Shown here: piece by piece, positions 29,236-43,500 of the stretch
Position numbering within the stretch: position 1 is the stretch's first letter
Layout: each line of letters opens with the position of its first letter
NCBI GenBank assembly: GCA_012295275.1
Contig: CM022679.1
Span: 16,307,842 to 16,371,841, forward strand
Source of the DNA: Chrysomallon squamiferum
Taxonomy: Eukaryota; Mollusca; Gastropoda; Neomphalida; Peltospiridae
DNA: 64,000 nt
Reading direction: 5' to 3'
The notes under the pieces: generated by a model
Told to the model about the DNA's origin: nothing
The model's database searches: none
What the model saw: only the letters and a program-made list of their open reading frames with translations
Program-made: the position numbers and the translations under genes

Positions 29236-30700
29236 TGCATGTGTTAGTTTCTTAACAAAAAAACAACAAAATAAGTAATAAATAAACAAACAAACAAAAC
29301 TAAAATAATAATTTTAAATGATCTCTGATTAATCTGAATTACAAGAAATGACATATACACATAATACTGTTAATTATTAACTTAAAGTTAATACCGATCT
29401 ATAATGAAGGCAACGACTGCTAGCCTACTAACAAGTAGAAGGGTAAAATATTTTAAAATCGTTTAGTATTAAATATTTGTTAATCACTTAATGCCTACAA
29501 AATATGCCTTTTAATTTTATTTATTTATTATTCAATTTATTGTTATTATTATTATTATTATTATTATTTTTGTTTTTTGTTGTTTTGTTTTTTTGGTAGA
29601 GGAAATAAGAACACTGACTCCCGCCTCTCAAAAACACCCCCTACACACAAAAATTCCTTTTGTTTTGACACATTACAATTAATTCACTTCATTTAATCAT
29701 TTAGGATCTAGTTTTCATTTATATTAGTTTACTAATATTAATGGAGAACGATTAGATTACATTTAAAGCTAAGCTGACAACTACCTCTGCTGTCGGTCAT
29801 AAACCAGTGATAAATTATAATCGTCAAGTCACAAGTGGGTAGACGGTAAACGTGAAGTTATAGGCAGCTTAGCCTCTCATTGACAGGACATTTATGGCGG
29901 TTGGTCTCACAAAATATGAACCCTGCAAAGTATTTATAAAGTTAAAAATTAATTTAGTTTTTGAATATCGGTGTTTAATTGAAACAAAAATGCTTTTCTT
30001 TTACTCAGTAAGAAATACATTTCGATTTCCCCGCCATTTCTATTTTTGACAGTTCGTGTTTTTCTACCGTTTTTCTAAGGAGCACCATCGTTACGGGTGG
30101 CTTTTTTTCTTCTTTTTTTTTGAACTTATTATTATTTGTTTTTAATTGATAAGTTAAAACAAATTTTAAAATTTTGTAACACCAAGTTTGCAAGAGTTAT
30201 CATCATTCTCCAATTCTCCAACTTATTTATTTATTTATTATTCATGTATTTATTAGATCATAATAATTTATCACATTTAACTTTTATGTGATTAAATATA
30301 AACATCTTATGTACTGAACTAGTTTAGTTTATAGCATAGCATCATGAGAACAGTACAAATTACTCAAATTTTGACTCTATCCACCTTCCATTGCAACAGC
30401 CAGCCCATACACAGGGAAGGTCTCATAGTCTGTAAATATGTGTTGAGGAGGTGCAAAAAAAAAAAAAAAAATAGTTTTTAATAATTCATTTTTGTTTAAA
30501 TTTGTTTGCTTATAATTATGACAAATGAAATACAAAATCATGTAAGGCCAGAACAAAGTTGCATATTTTTATTAATAATCAATGCACTAAACACACTCTT
30601 AATTTAGTTATCATTATTTCAACCATGCAGACACTGATTTAAATCATGATTCTGAGAATCACATTATAATTTTTTTTTTAATTAAACAAGATGTTCACAC

Positions 30701-30747
<47 letters not shown>

Positions 30748-31002
30748 AAATACTCAATAGAGATACTTTTTTTTTTTTTCTTAACTCTTAATTAGAAAAT
30801 CACACATATACAGACCATATTTTTTATTTATTTCTTTGTTGTTGTTGGGGTTCTTTATTGTTTTTTGTGTTTTTGTTTGCTGTTTTATTTTTTTGGAATT
30901 ATTGACAAAATACTGAAATAAAAGCATGTAAAGTGTTCCTTAATAAAATACATAATGTTAAATATTTAAATACAGGCAATCAACCATTCTAAAAACAATT
31001 TG

Positions 31003-31044
<42 letters not shown>

Positions 31045-34000
31045 TTACTTCATTTAAAAAAAAATAGAAGTTGATATAACACAATCTGACATAAAGCATA
31101 TATACACACCAAATTCATGTTATGATAAAATAAAAGTAAAAGCTTTTTAAAAATTAGTATTTTGCTTTAACATGATCTGAAAAATTCTCTAGAAATCAGA
31201 TTATAGATATTATAAAAATTTATGTAATGCTAAATTTATAAACATAAATATGTATGATATGCAGTAACTTAAATATGTATCCACATTTTTCTAAAAATAA
31301 AATACTGCAGTAAAGTCAGCAGCAGGATGTGATATCCATGATATAAAACTATGACCAAATTTTGAAATAACAGTCAATGAAAAATTTCCTGCAACTGAAT
31401 TTTTAGATATTAATAAGTTTATAAAGTTATTATTCATATCAAATGAAATATTTTAAATGTTTTAGCCAAAATGTTTGTTTTTAATTATAAAATATTGAAA
31501 TAACTTCCTACAAAACAATTTAATGTTCTACCCAATATATTATAATTAATATTATTATTATTTAAAATTTTGCAATAGCAGCAATAGAGACATTTATAAA
31601 ACAATGATATATTCATATTTCCATCCAATAGTCAAGAAGTGTATTACCCATGCAATCTTTGTAGTCATTGGTTATTTAACAATACAGTGTATCATATATA
31701 AGTTTTGACACATTTACTAATTGCATGCTGTTTTTGTAAACATGAAGAAAAATTTGTTTACGTATATAATATATATATCAGGTCCTTGGAGTGCATTCTT
31801 TGTCTGAAAAGCTGTCATGTGTTAATCAGCTGTTACATCACTGTTCAAGTCAGTTCAAACATGCTGGGTTTCTTCTTGCAGCATATGTATGTATGTATGA
31901 TTACATGATACTTTTGATGGTACCAGCAAACTTAAAAATAGCTGATCTAAATGAATATAAACCCAAAATTAATGTTAATTAGTATATTAGCTGGGATCAG
32001 TAGTGAACCAACATTTTTGGGCCCTGAAACTTTAACAGTTACTGGTGTTCTTTGCAAGCAGCAACCAGGTCTTGGTAACTAGTCTTATCTTCTTTTATGG
32101 CAATCATTTAACATTTTGAAGAAATGTGGACTCAGCTTGGATTAGGGTCCTTAAAGCTCAAACTTCATTAGTTTCTAAACAGATCCACACCAGTGATATC
32201 CATCAAAATGTCTGCCTGGGCTGTTCTCTTCCAGAGGATGCTCGGGCTACCCAGAATGCAGAAAAATGCATGTCCTGCATTCTAGATTTAAAAAGATTTC
32301 GGGGAGGCATGCCCCACACTTTCCTAGCAACTTGTTGATTAAGCACCCTTCCTCCCTGTATACATTTCTCTGTAAAGGCCTGAACAGTGACATATATCTT
32401 AATTAAAATGTATGCTGTAGCAGTCTTAAGTTTTCATTACTGCTAGCAATTCTGATGAAATTGCACTCAGGACTAGCTACTTGCATCCAAACTGATTTAA
32501 GTTTGACAGTAGTTAGTGTTGAAAACAATAAACAAATCTATAAACTATTACAATCAATAAAACCAATACCAGCATATTTGACTTTTATTATGTTTTTTCT
32601 TAAAATTCTTAAAGGTCAGTAACACACCCCTTTTAAGTCTGAGTCCCAGGCCTTGTTGTTCTAATGGTACTACTGGCCCAGATTGCACTAAAAATGTAAA
32701 TTCATCAAAAAAAAAAAAAAAAAATAAGTAATAAAATCCCCAGTAATGAAAAATACTTTAAACACTAAGCACATGAAATATTTATTAATAATTAAAAAAA
32801 AAAAAAAAATAAAATAAAATAAATAAAAGCAGAAACAGTGATTTTGAAAAATCATTTTAATAATAGTTCGAGTTACAGGTAAGAGTTAGTCAAAATAAAA
32901 TCAAAAAGCTAAATTAATAATAAAGGCAAATCATCTTAGTAATTTCAATATACATTTCAATATCCATGCCACAGTATTACATTAAACAAAAAAATTGAAT
33001 CATGTTTTTCCAATACAAATTAATATAAAAAGAAAAATCAAAGCAAAGTTTCAAACTGAAAGTTTTCACATTTAAAAAAAGTGCTTGTGTGCTTTTTATG
33101 AATTCTTAAAATATAATTGTGGGTGCATATGTGTATGTATTACTATAATTGTTAAACAAACTGAAAAAACAAAAAGGTCAAAAGTAATCATTTCAAAGAG
33201 ATACATAGAATTACATATATCAACACAATTAAATACAAAAATCAACACACATAAATGTTATCCTCTATTTAAACCACTTATTTAAGGATAGCTACTTAGT
33301 ATTTTCTGAAGATTTTTGCAAACTTCATGATTAATTATAAGAAAATTAAAGAAATAGTTATCCATGGAATGTGTTTATTTACAAATGTACTTCTACAGCC
33401 ATTCAAAATTACACTGTTATTGTTAAATAAATACAGATGTATATATTATTAATTAATTAATTAAAACAATTAAGACCAATCCACTTCATTGCAATTTACA
33501 AATGATGCATACAAATTGTTTTTAATAATATATCCAGTAACCCAATTTAGGCAAAACTCAATATATCTAGCCAAAGTAAAGTTATATTTTAATCATATTG
33601 CATAATTTTAGATATTACACCGCAACCTTTAATACCATACAATATAAATGTTTTATATTATTTTGGTTATATTTATTTAAATTCAAAATGATAATATTAA
33701 CACGAGATAAATGACCTAGATCATTTTATTTCCCAGGAAAACAACAATAAAAAAAAAATAAAAAATAAAATGTAATAGTTTAAAAAACTTGTCAAAAACA
33801 AAGACTGCAAATTAGTCAACTTCATAATTTTAAAAACTCACAGAAAGAAAAATTAACGAATGAAGATATTTCAAGAAACAAAAAAAAAGAAAATTAAATA
33901 AATAATAAAGATTATACATTTATTAACCTTTGGCTTTTCTACCAAAAATACTTCCACAATCAGTATATCATATTACTGTTTTAACTATAACGTTTCAATC

Positions 34001-34514
34001 TTTCTACTTCTAGGCAAAATGTTTATTAAGCCTTTTTTGGAAGCTCAGATATTTTTAGCTAAAAATCTGATTTCAGATACTGTTTATTCTGTATATTACA
34101 CATAACAAACATTTAACACCTATAACATCACTGAACAAAGCTTTTAAAAAGGATCAATTTAATAAAATGATGTTATCAAATAGCAGATATCAACATGTAA
34201 TTAAGTACAGTAAAAATACCATTCACCAGCCAAGAACTAAACTATAAGCAAACAAAACTGATAATCACAAAGTCTTAAATATTTATCAAACAACAAGAAT
34301 ACACTTACACAAATATATTTGTAATTAAAAAAGGTTAAAAGGAAATAAAAGAATACAAAATTAAGAGAATATATAATGAATGAAACACACTGAAAAACAT
34401 TTTGTTATTAGTCATAGATGTTCATCTGTAACATTTAGACAATCATTCTTTAGTTGAAATGTTTTCTTTTTTCAATTGCATGTTCAGAGTATGTTTTTTT
34501 TCCAGAATGACAAT
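29236..34514. other. Spacer between RAD54B 5' end and the 3' end of the HELZ2-like gene
   Basis: No coding gene is supported. Just upstream of the RAD54B ATG a polypyrimidine-AG (minus strand, ending near 29251) suggests that exon 1 begins at an acceptor. A candidate non-coding first exon ending at 29785 with a GAG|GTAG donor lies in a locally less AT-rich zone (about 29780-29920), which may be the promoter region. A CA microsatellite is at 30696-30746 and ATT repeats are at 29539-29569 and 31004-31043. The segment 32000-32400 is noticeably less AT-rich and holds a 70-codon plus-strand frame (32126-32338) that I cannot assign. The 3' UTR of the HELZ2-like gene lies at the right end. Confidence 0.45.
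30696..30746. repeat. (CA)n microsatellite
   Basis: A CA run of about 25 units with one CG interruption, in the spacer upstream of RAD54B. Confidence 0.97.
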
Positions 34515-37500
34515 TTAACGATTTGTCAACAGCGTGACAAAATTATCAGCATCAATTAGTTTCCCATCTTGTTCATATTTATTCAGAAGCTGCCTCCACA
34601 TAGAGTTGCGACTTAGCAGATACTTGTTGCCTGAAAAAAAAAAAATTATAATAATTTGTACTTTTTATGTTAATATTTGTCATTTATGTTAATGCAGTAT
34701 TTTTATGAAATACTGACAAACACTCTGATATAGTAATTTAAACTCTAATTAATAATCCAACATTATTTAATAATTATTCTTTTCATTATTATTACTCCAC
34801 AATCCACTGCAGAAATGGGAAATAAACAGAAACAAAATATTAATAATTTTATAAAACACTTTTCAACAATTTAATTTAAAATGATTTAAAGAAGGCAGAT
34901 AAACCCCACAATGTTTCAGTATAATCAATAGTTTAAAATATTTGGAAGTGAATATACCAATAATTATTAGTCCTTGTCTCGCTCTAGTTATTGCAACATT
35001 CACTTGATTTTCTACAGAGACTAATCCCATGTTCCTCATAATCCATCCACTTGTTGGCTGAGGTTCTATCTGGGTTCTTGGAAGGGATCGAACAGTAGAA
35101 AATATTACATAGTCCCATTCATTTCCTGGAAAAATGGAATCAAATGAAGTGAATTATTATTATTGTTTTAGCATAAACCTTCTTTCAGCAAATAAAGGCT
35201 AAACAAGAAATTAATTAAAAGTGTCCAGATTTATAAAAACAAAACAGATACTATAGGCAAGGATATGTGTTTTGAAAAACATATTCACAGCAGATAAAGA
35301 AACCCCAACCACATGCTCCCTTCAAAAAATCTGCTTTTTTTTTTAGATGGATTAATTACACAATCTTCAAAATAGTGAAGGCAAACACATTGACTTCAAA
35401 ACATCAGTGAAATATATTCTGTTCAATATTCTTCTGACATTTTTGTTGTTGGTCAGATAAGCCGACTCTATAAAGAATCTTTTGTTGTAGTATCTTTAAA
35501 GTACTATCTCATTTCTGAATGAAACTTTTACATTTAATTTTAAAACAGACTGATAAATATTTGTCATTTTTCTTTCAAATAACTCCAAAGTAATAGTTTA
35601 TCCAAAGCCATTGTCAGTTCAACGTGACTGGCTTGCATTGTTCCTAGCAAACTGATATATAAAAATCTAACCTTGTATACAGAAATATTACTAAATATTA
35701 AAAACAACAACAACAAAAAAAACACATCTTTAAATATGATGTTTTGCAGTAGTGTTTTCAAAAAGAAAATTGTAAATAATGTTGTGTATAACTTATGTAT
35801 GTGTGTAATGTGTTTTATGGGTGATTGTGTGCTTGTCTTTGTAAAAATAAAAACCTGAAAGTTAGTTTAAAAAAAGAAGAATATTAAATAAACTCACCTT
35901 GACTAGCCACTACAGTGCGGACAGAAATAGATGTTAATCGTTCTGATATTAATTTCTTTAAAATAGCTTCACACTGTGCATCATACTGTGAAAGGATAGC
36001 AATGTCTGCTTCATTCACATGATGTCGTTGAACCAATTCAGTAGCAATGGATGCCTGAAATAAAGATATATTAAACATTTCTGAATTGGGTAGGCATTTC
36101 TGAATCTTAGACAAATATTCTTACTGTGCTACTGAATAAAACATATGCTTTATGCAAGCATTTACACAAAGGGGCATTCAAGTGCATGCATGTGCACACA
36201 CACACACAGATGCAACTACAACAACAACAAAAAAAGAATGATCTAAACATTACATACAGCAAGATGCTCCTCTGTCTCATTAATGAAGGAATAGATATTT
36301 CCCTCTGCTGTGGACACGGTTACAGAATTTTCCTTTCCAACTACATGACAAAATGTTACTGGTTTATTGGATCCATTTGGCCAGAATCTCAGTGAATCAG
36401 GTTGATGCTGTGTCCTGTTACCACTCTTCAGTTTGTCTTTGTAGAAATATTTAGAAGGAAACTCTGCTATACCTTCATGCTAGAAGAAAATTTAAAAAAG
36501 AAAAGAAAATAATACAAAAATGTCAGAAACCTGAAGAATGTTTTTTTTTTTTTTTTTTTTAAAGAAACATTCTACTTGCTTAAAAAATAAAAAAAAATAA
36601 AGAAAAGAATATCAAAATTAATAAAATAAGATTTTTTAAGCTTAACTTTAAAAGTTAAATAAAATAAATTTAAAAAAAAAATAACCAAATTGATTGATTA
36701 CTTAATTTTGATTGGTTATCTTTTTTCCAAATAAAATATTTATATTTTTTGAAAGTTGGTATTGATAAACAAATGATTAAAATAAAGACCTTCATTATAT
36801 TATTACTTTTAGTTTTTGATTTCCTTCCCCACACCCCAAAAATAATAATAAACATTTGCAGAAACATCTAACTAAATTAACTGAAAAATCTGAAACTATT
36901 AGCACTGTTTCATTTTATTGGTATTTTAAAACTTAAAAACTCAAAAAAAGAAAAAAAGTATAATGCTCACCATACGGTAATGAATGTTTAATGTTATTGC
37001 TTTCTCCGAGTAACGTTCAATCAATGATTTTTCAAGACCCAGGTTTTTTGTAATTTGATTAGTGACAACTGGTTGAAGTTGTTTATGGTCACCAAACAGA
37101 ACTATCTGCTTAACTCCACAGAACAGAATAATTGGAATCATACTTTCTGGCTCCATACACATGCCACAGTCATCAACTATTATCTGAAAGAGTAAAAATC
37201 ATTCAAAACATATTGCTTTTGTTTCATTTTAGCTATAGTTAATTTTTCTGTGTTATGAACATGTCTGAACAAAATTAATCACCGAGGCATTTATAAAAAA
37301 TAAATAATTGAAAATCTTTTTAAACCACTAAAAACCTCCAGCAAAAGAGTTACTACAGAATGACAATATTATGTACTTCAAAACTCTCACCTGTGTAATG
37401 TTTGTACTGTAATTCATTTTTGGACTGGAACTGGAGGAGCAAGTACTCAGAATGATTTCAGCTTTCTGTAGCTCAATCTTTGATGCCTCAGTGACAGTTT

Positions 37501-40500
37501 TCATATACTCCGCAGCCTGGTCTTGTGAAAAATCATCAGGGTACATACTAAACAGCATGTCATACTCATTTATTCTTTGACTTAAATAATTTTCAGGCTC
37601 TCGAATCAGATGGTGTAAGGCAATTCTTTTAAAAGATGGATCAGTCAAAATGGCAGATGATTTGGATTTTTCAGATGGTAGAGTGTTTTGAGGCAAAGGG
37701 AATTCTGCTTGTTCTATTTCTTCACTGTAGACTCGGACTATGCGAGGACATTTTGAACCTGTCCTTAACAAATAATCTGAAGTGAGAGCAGAAGAAAGAT
37801 AGATGTTAATAAATAAAATAAAAATTATATCTAGCTACAAAATCAAAATACACTGTCACACAAGAATTTGCAAATAAAATTTTAAAAATGTTACAGTTGG
37901 TAAAATACTTTCTGTTAAACATTTCTGAGACAGATCCACAGACTGACAAATAAAAATAAGATTTAAAAAAATTTGTAAATACAACCAGTACTTTATTTCA
38001 GTCTCTGTCTACTAGGAATATACTCACCAGCAACAACATCAACAGATTTATTTGATGGTCCACAGATCAAAATTTGAGGTTGTACTTTAAACTGGTTTCC
38101 TGGCATCTGTCTGTTTTGTTCTACAAGCAGTATTGCTAACTGGACAGCTGCAATTGTTTTCCCTGTTCCAGGAGGACCTTGGATTACGGTAAATGGGTTT
38201 ACAAGAGCTTGTTGTATGGCATCTTCTTGAGCTGGATTCAGTGACACTATTCGTACAGAAGGTGACCTCAGTGACTTTATTTCTGGATGTTCCACTGAAA
38301 TAAAGAACCATTCTTTTTCTCAAAATTGCATAGATATTTTTTACAATAAAGTAAACAAATTCATTATCCAACAGATGTTTCTGGACAGACTAACAATAAA
38401 CAAAACTTTATTTCTTAAACAGAGTGGTACTTTGACTTAGGAGTTTAATTCATTCACTGACCAAGCTCATAACTCAATTTTCTCAACTGAAATTAATTGA
38501 AATAGGATTAATCCATTCCAGCCCCCACAAAACCACCCCATTATTTTGTAATGTTTTTTTTAATAAGAAATATGTATTTATAAATGACAAATATTGTAAA
38601 AAAAAACAAAATAAAAGAGAATGTAAAGAAATTAATTGGTTTTGAGTGTATTTGAACAAATGCCTTTTTATTCAGTTTCAGTAACTAATAATGGTATTAC
38701 ACAGTGCTGTGTAATAAGCCAATATACAAGCTGGAAACTAAACTTACTATTTTTTACTGGTTTTCTTCCTAAAGCAATGTCTTTAGCCAGATCAGATCCT
38801 TCCTGAAGACGTCTCACAGCAAACTCCATTCGTCTGCAAGTAATGTATACTTTTTAAAACACTATTAAACAGTTCAGTTTATTTTAAAGAACAACTGAAC
38901 AATGATATATTTCATGATTCAAATGGACTCTGGAAGTAGATGAAAGCTGATGAATTGCTCTCTAATAGATGCATAATTCTTCTTGGATATAATAACTATC
39001 TAATAATACTCATGATTGATATCAAATAATTGTTACAAACAAAAACTCATTCACTGATACAAGTCTATATCAAGAGGTAAATGTACCACCTTTATCATTT
39101 TGTGAATAAAGAATTGTACTAAATTATACTCAAGGAAAACCTACTACACCATCTTACCTATGTTGTTGTGTTTTAGGAATCCATTCAATTGTACAGTTGA
39201 TAGCTGAACCTTTCCGCAACAGATCATCTGGAAATTGAACTGCACTCTGATTTAATCTGATCTGAATTATTAATACTCCAGTCTTTCCCTTTTTCACTGA
39301 TGTTATGCAACAGTGTCCAACCCAAGTGACTGGTTTTTTATCATCCATAAGAGCTGATACTTTTTTCACAATATTAGGATCACATGGAAATGTCAGGTTT
39401 TTGTAGCGAACACAAATAAAGTCCTGGAAATAGCTTTGTGACAACGAGCTGTTCAAGTGATCAACTAGATCATCAAACAGAACATCTTTTGGAAACTTGA
39501 TATTCCTTTCCTTGCAGAAGTCAATGGGCAACAGAAAAGTACCATCAACTTTAAATATACCAGCAGAAGACTGATCTTTGTTCCATTGAATATTAATGTT
39601 GTGTATGTAAACACTTTCATGGTTATTTACTGCACATGAAGCAGATTCTATTTCTAAAACAGGTAACCATGATTTCTGATATGCACTTTCATCTGGGTAG
39701 GTTTCTTTGGGAGCACTGACATCAGTCCCCTCTGTGAAACAAGACACTGGAGAAGAACGGTGTTCAATACATATGTCTAGACTAGGTGTCAGACTAAAAA
39801 GCTGAAGAGTTGGTCGAAGCAGGCCCTTGCTTACTTCTGAGGCAATCTGTACTTGAAGTACCATACATGTATGGAAAGTTAATGAGAATTCAACAAAAGG
39901 TTTATTTCTCTTATTACTTAATTCACATGTGACATCTGTTGCAAAATTACCATTCACTTCTGAAGAACTGACCAAATGTTGAACTGATTTCAGAGACTCG
40001 TGCAGTTTGTCAGATTCTTCTGTCCGTATGGCTGTCAAGAGCTTTTGCCAGTGAAATGCAGGAATCGTAACAACAAATTTATCTGGATTCAGCTCAGCTG
40101 TTCCCTTAATATTTTCTGATTCTGAAATTTTTGTTATCATAGATTCGTTCTTGCCATTTCAGATAAATTTCTTTTGCTTTCACAGATATAATTGGTTTTT
40201 CATTTGGCATCAATGTATCTAATGGAATCTTGCTGTTCTTGTGGGGAATTTCCTTAAGTGTAGGATACTGCAAACTTAAATATTTTTCATCAACATCCTC
40301 AATTATTGGATTTAGAACTAAAGGCCTGTATTTCAGAGAAGAACTCAAACATAGGGAAAAAACCTCCTCTTCGTATCTGTCTGCTTTCATTACAGCATCA
40401 GAGTTGAGGGTGCAGAGAGCTTGAAGATCTTGCTTACTGTAAGGACAAGGTTTGTGATCTATCATAGCATGAACTAAACGATGAACTACTAAATCAATAT

Positions 40501-43500
40501 ACCGCCGCAGTGGGCTAGTGAATGTTGTGTATACATCTAGATTTAGTGAAAAATGTCCTTGGTTGGAAAAAGTAAGATCACCTGAACATTTATAATATGA
40601 GTTACTGCAAATCTTGTTAAGGGCTGACTGAGCTAAAGCTAACCGTGGGTGATTTTTGGGTTCAAGAATCAGATTCTGTGCAAGCTCCAGATTATCTAAA
40701 TCTGATGCCTCACAAATTGCAGTCCAAACATCTTTATTGACATCCAGTGTGTTCAGGGCTTTTACTTCATTTCGACGGATATAGGTAAAGATACAGGTAC
40801 ATGCTACTTGACAGCTGCATGTTCTTTGTCCTTCAAGAAATGGCTTTGTAAGTGCCACCGTATTCATTGCACTGGATGCATGCTGGCTCTTCCACTGTTC
40901 TGCTTTCTGAGGATTCAGAGGTTGTTGACAAAGGAGTGGAGTGGTTTGTGAGTAACACTTTAGAAGTTTTTTTGCTATATGATGGTTTGTGGTGATCATA
41001 AGGTCCTCAACCATCTGTTTTGCTTTAGGAGTTTTCATTTCCAAAGGATCAAGGCTAACAACATGTGAACCATTGCCTAACCTGCTGCTTCTCCAAAGCT
41101 GAGCAATCTGATGGAGTACAAGAATGCAGCTTTTGAGATAGTCTGTCTCTGCTGCTGCTGGGTCACATAAAATATCTTCAACCTCTTGATAAGAAAACTT
41201 CCGCTTTGAATTAATAATGCATTTCTTAGCAGTGACATTTGTTATTTCCCCTGTTGTGGTCACACTCAGAAAGATTGACAAAGTTAACCTATCTTTTCCT
41301 GGATTCAAACTGCAGAGATCAACACTCAATTTCTCTGGCAACATATGAACTGGAGCATCTGCCAGTGGAAACAAAGAACAAGCTCGCTGCAAGGCTTCGG
41401 CATCAACATGTGTGTCTCTCTTGACAAAATAGGACACATCAGAAATATGAACTCCCACTTCATAGTTGCCATCTGGAAGCTGATCAATACTCAGTGCATC
41501 TTCCAAATCATTTGTAGAGGGAGCATCAATTGTAAAACACCATCTGTCAGTGATGTTGAGTCTTGTTTGATAAACTTCATTTGGTAACTGGCGGTTGAGT
41601 TGATATAGTTTGTCAGTTTCATTTACTGTTTCTGGTTTGTACTTTTTATGTACATTATATTCAATATCCAAAATTGCCATACCTTCTTTCACTGTTCTTC
41701 CTGCACTTATTACTCCTATAACAATTCCCAGAGGACAGCAAAATTTGGGTTCCCATTTCAGGTAGTGTACCAAAAAAAGTTTTTCTTGTACATTAGATGA
41801 ATTTATTTTTTCATAATGACTAAACTTAATTTCCTTGGCTTTAGTAAACTGATAGACACTAACTGCTCCTTTCTTCACCTTCTGGATTCTATTTTCTGGA
41901 CAAATGTTGTAAATTTTTGGGAGGCCTCTGTTCAGTGGAATCAAAGAACCGGTGTTGTTTATGTCCACAGTACAAATAAAAGATCTATTATGTGGGTCCA
42001 TAACTCGTTTTAAGATACCAACTACTTTGCCATATACATTAGTGTCTTTATCTGTAATATCATTATCAGGCTGGAGTAATTCTACAACAACTTCATCAAG
42101 GTGAAAAGCTTGTCCACAAAGATCTCTTCTACTAATTTTTATTTCTTGAATGGATGATGTGTAATCAACTGGACTTGCATACATTTGTTGGGAAGACTCA
42201 ATATGTAGAACGCAGTGCTTGTAAAGATTTGAATCACTCTTCAATAGGTCTGTTAGTTGTTTTGTGTCATAATTACTAAAATCTGACTGTCCAGAAATGT
42301 CATATAAACATTCATCATCAACAACTATTTCTGATTCAAAATCAATTACATTAACCGTTGATAGGTATTTTGTGTTGTCATTTCTTGCTTTCTTTCTATC
42401 ATAATATACTACAGCAAATCCATTCTCTTCTTTCACTTTAATGCATTCAGTATTTAACATATTATCATTAACTTCAATATTTTCTTCTCTAGGTGGCAGA
42501 ATTCCTTGAGCTGTTGCTTGTTTCTGTAATTCAGACAGTCTGTTAGCTTTAACAACTTCCTTGGCAAGATGCTTGTATATGTCATCTGGCTCAACCACAC
42601 AATCAATTACCCAGTCCTCAATAAGTGGCAACTCCTGTTTTAGAGGGTGGAAAGTTTTTGACTTATGCCCGTTATCATTGTCAGAAAATGTTTTGGTTTC
42701 TTGTACAACTTTTTTCTTTCCAGGTTGAGCCATTATTCTGTTAGTCTGATGAGACATTTCCATGATTTCCTTCAGCCTCTGACCTTTTGGTGACATAAGC
42801 AGGTTGATCACATGGTTTTTGATGGACTCATAAGACAAATTTTGAGGATAAAGACTCTTCATGTTGTGACAGTGTTTGATATATGTACGCCATATCTGAA
42901 CACATTCTCCAATAGAACAGAGAGCCACTGGGTCTCCCACTACTGCAACAAAAGACTGAGTTCTTGTCAGTGCAGTGTTGAGAAGCTTTGGATCAGAAAG
43001 AAAACCAAAGTCTCCTATGTCTCCATCACACTCTGCAGACTCCAAGACATTCTGAACATGATCCGATTCCAAAAGATGTCGAGTTCGACAGGTACTGATA
43101 AATAAAGCTCTGAATTCCTTGCCTGAAATTCAATATACAGAAATAAAAATTAATAGACAGAAATTTAAAATTTATTTTTAAGGGAAAAATGCAGTCTTTA
43201 TTAATTTGAATAAATTCTCTATTATGAGCCTAAATTTATAAAAATCAGGTTTTTGTCATCATTAATTAAACAAATCATTCAAATTTTCAGTTTTGAAAAC
43301 AGTTTAAATAAGATGATGTAATACTTTTGATGACAAATGTCTGTTGATAAATTTAAATATCTTTAGCAAAAATATAACATTTAATTATTTATTATTGTAT
43401 ATTGTAAATACAGTTTACCAAGATATTTTAAATTTAACTGATTTTCTAATTTTCATATTAATATTCATGTTAATAGTTTCTTAAAACTCCTCAAAATATT

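Noticed and set aside
30018-30060. E2F-like site upstream of RAD54B
   Set aside because: The CCCCGCC core near 30029 deviates by one base from the consensus and is about 0.8 kb from the coding start, with no fixed transcription start; too weak to call.
38420-38715. Complete second Tigger-like element
   Set aside because: Only one terminus aligns; similarity ends near 38650 and no opposite terminus is found.
40124-40185. Possible 62-bp intron explaining the frame break in the long HELZ2-like exon
   Set aside because: A GTGAAA donor and TTTCAG acceptor exist, but joining them gives the wrong phase and removes the conserved KWQERIY segment. A one-base indel in the T5 tract explains the data better.
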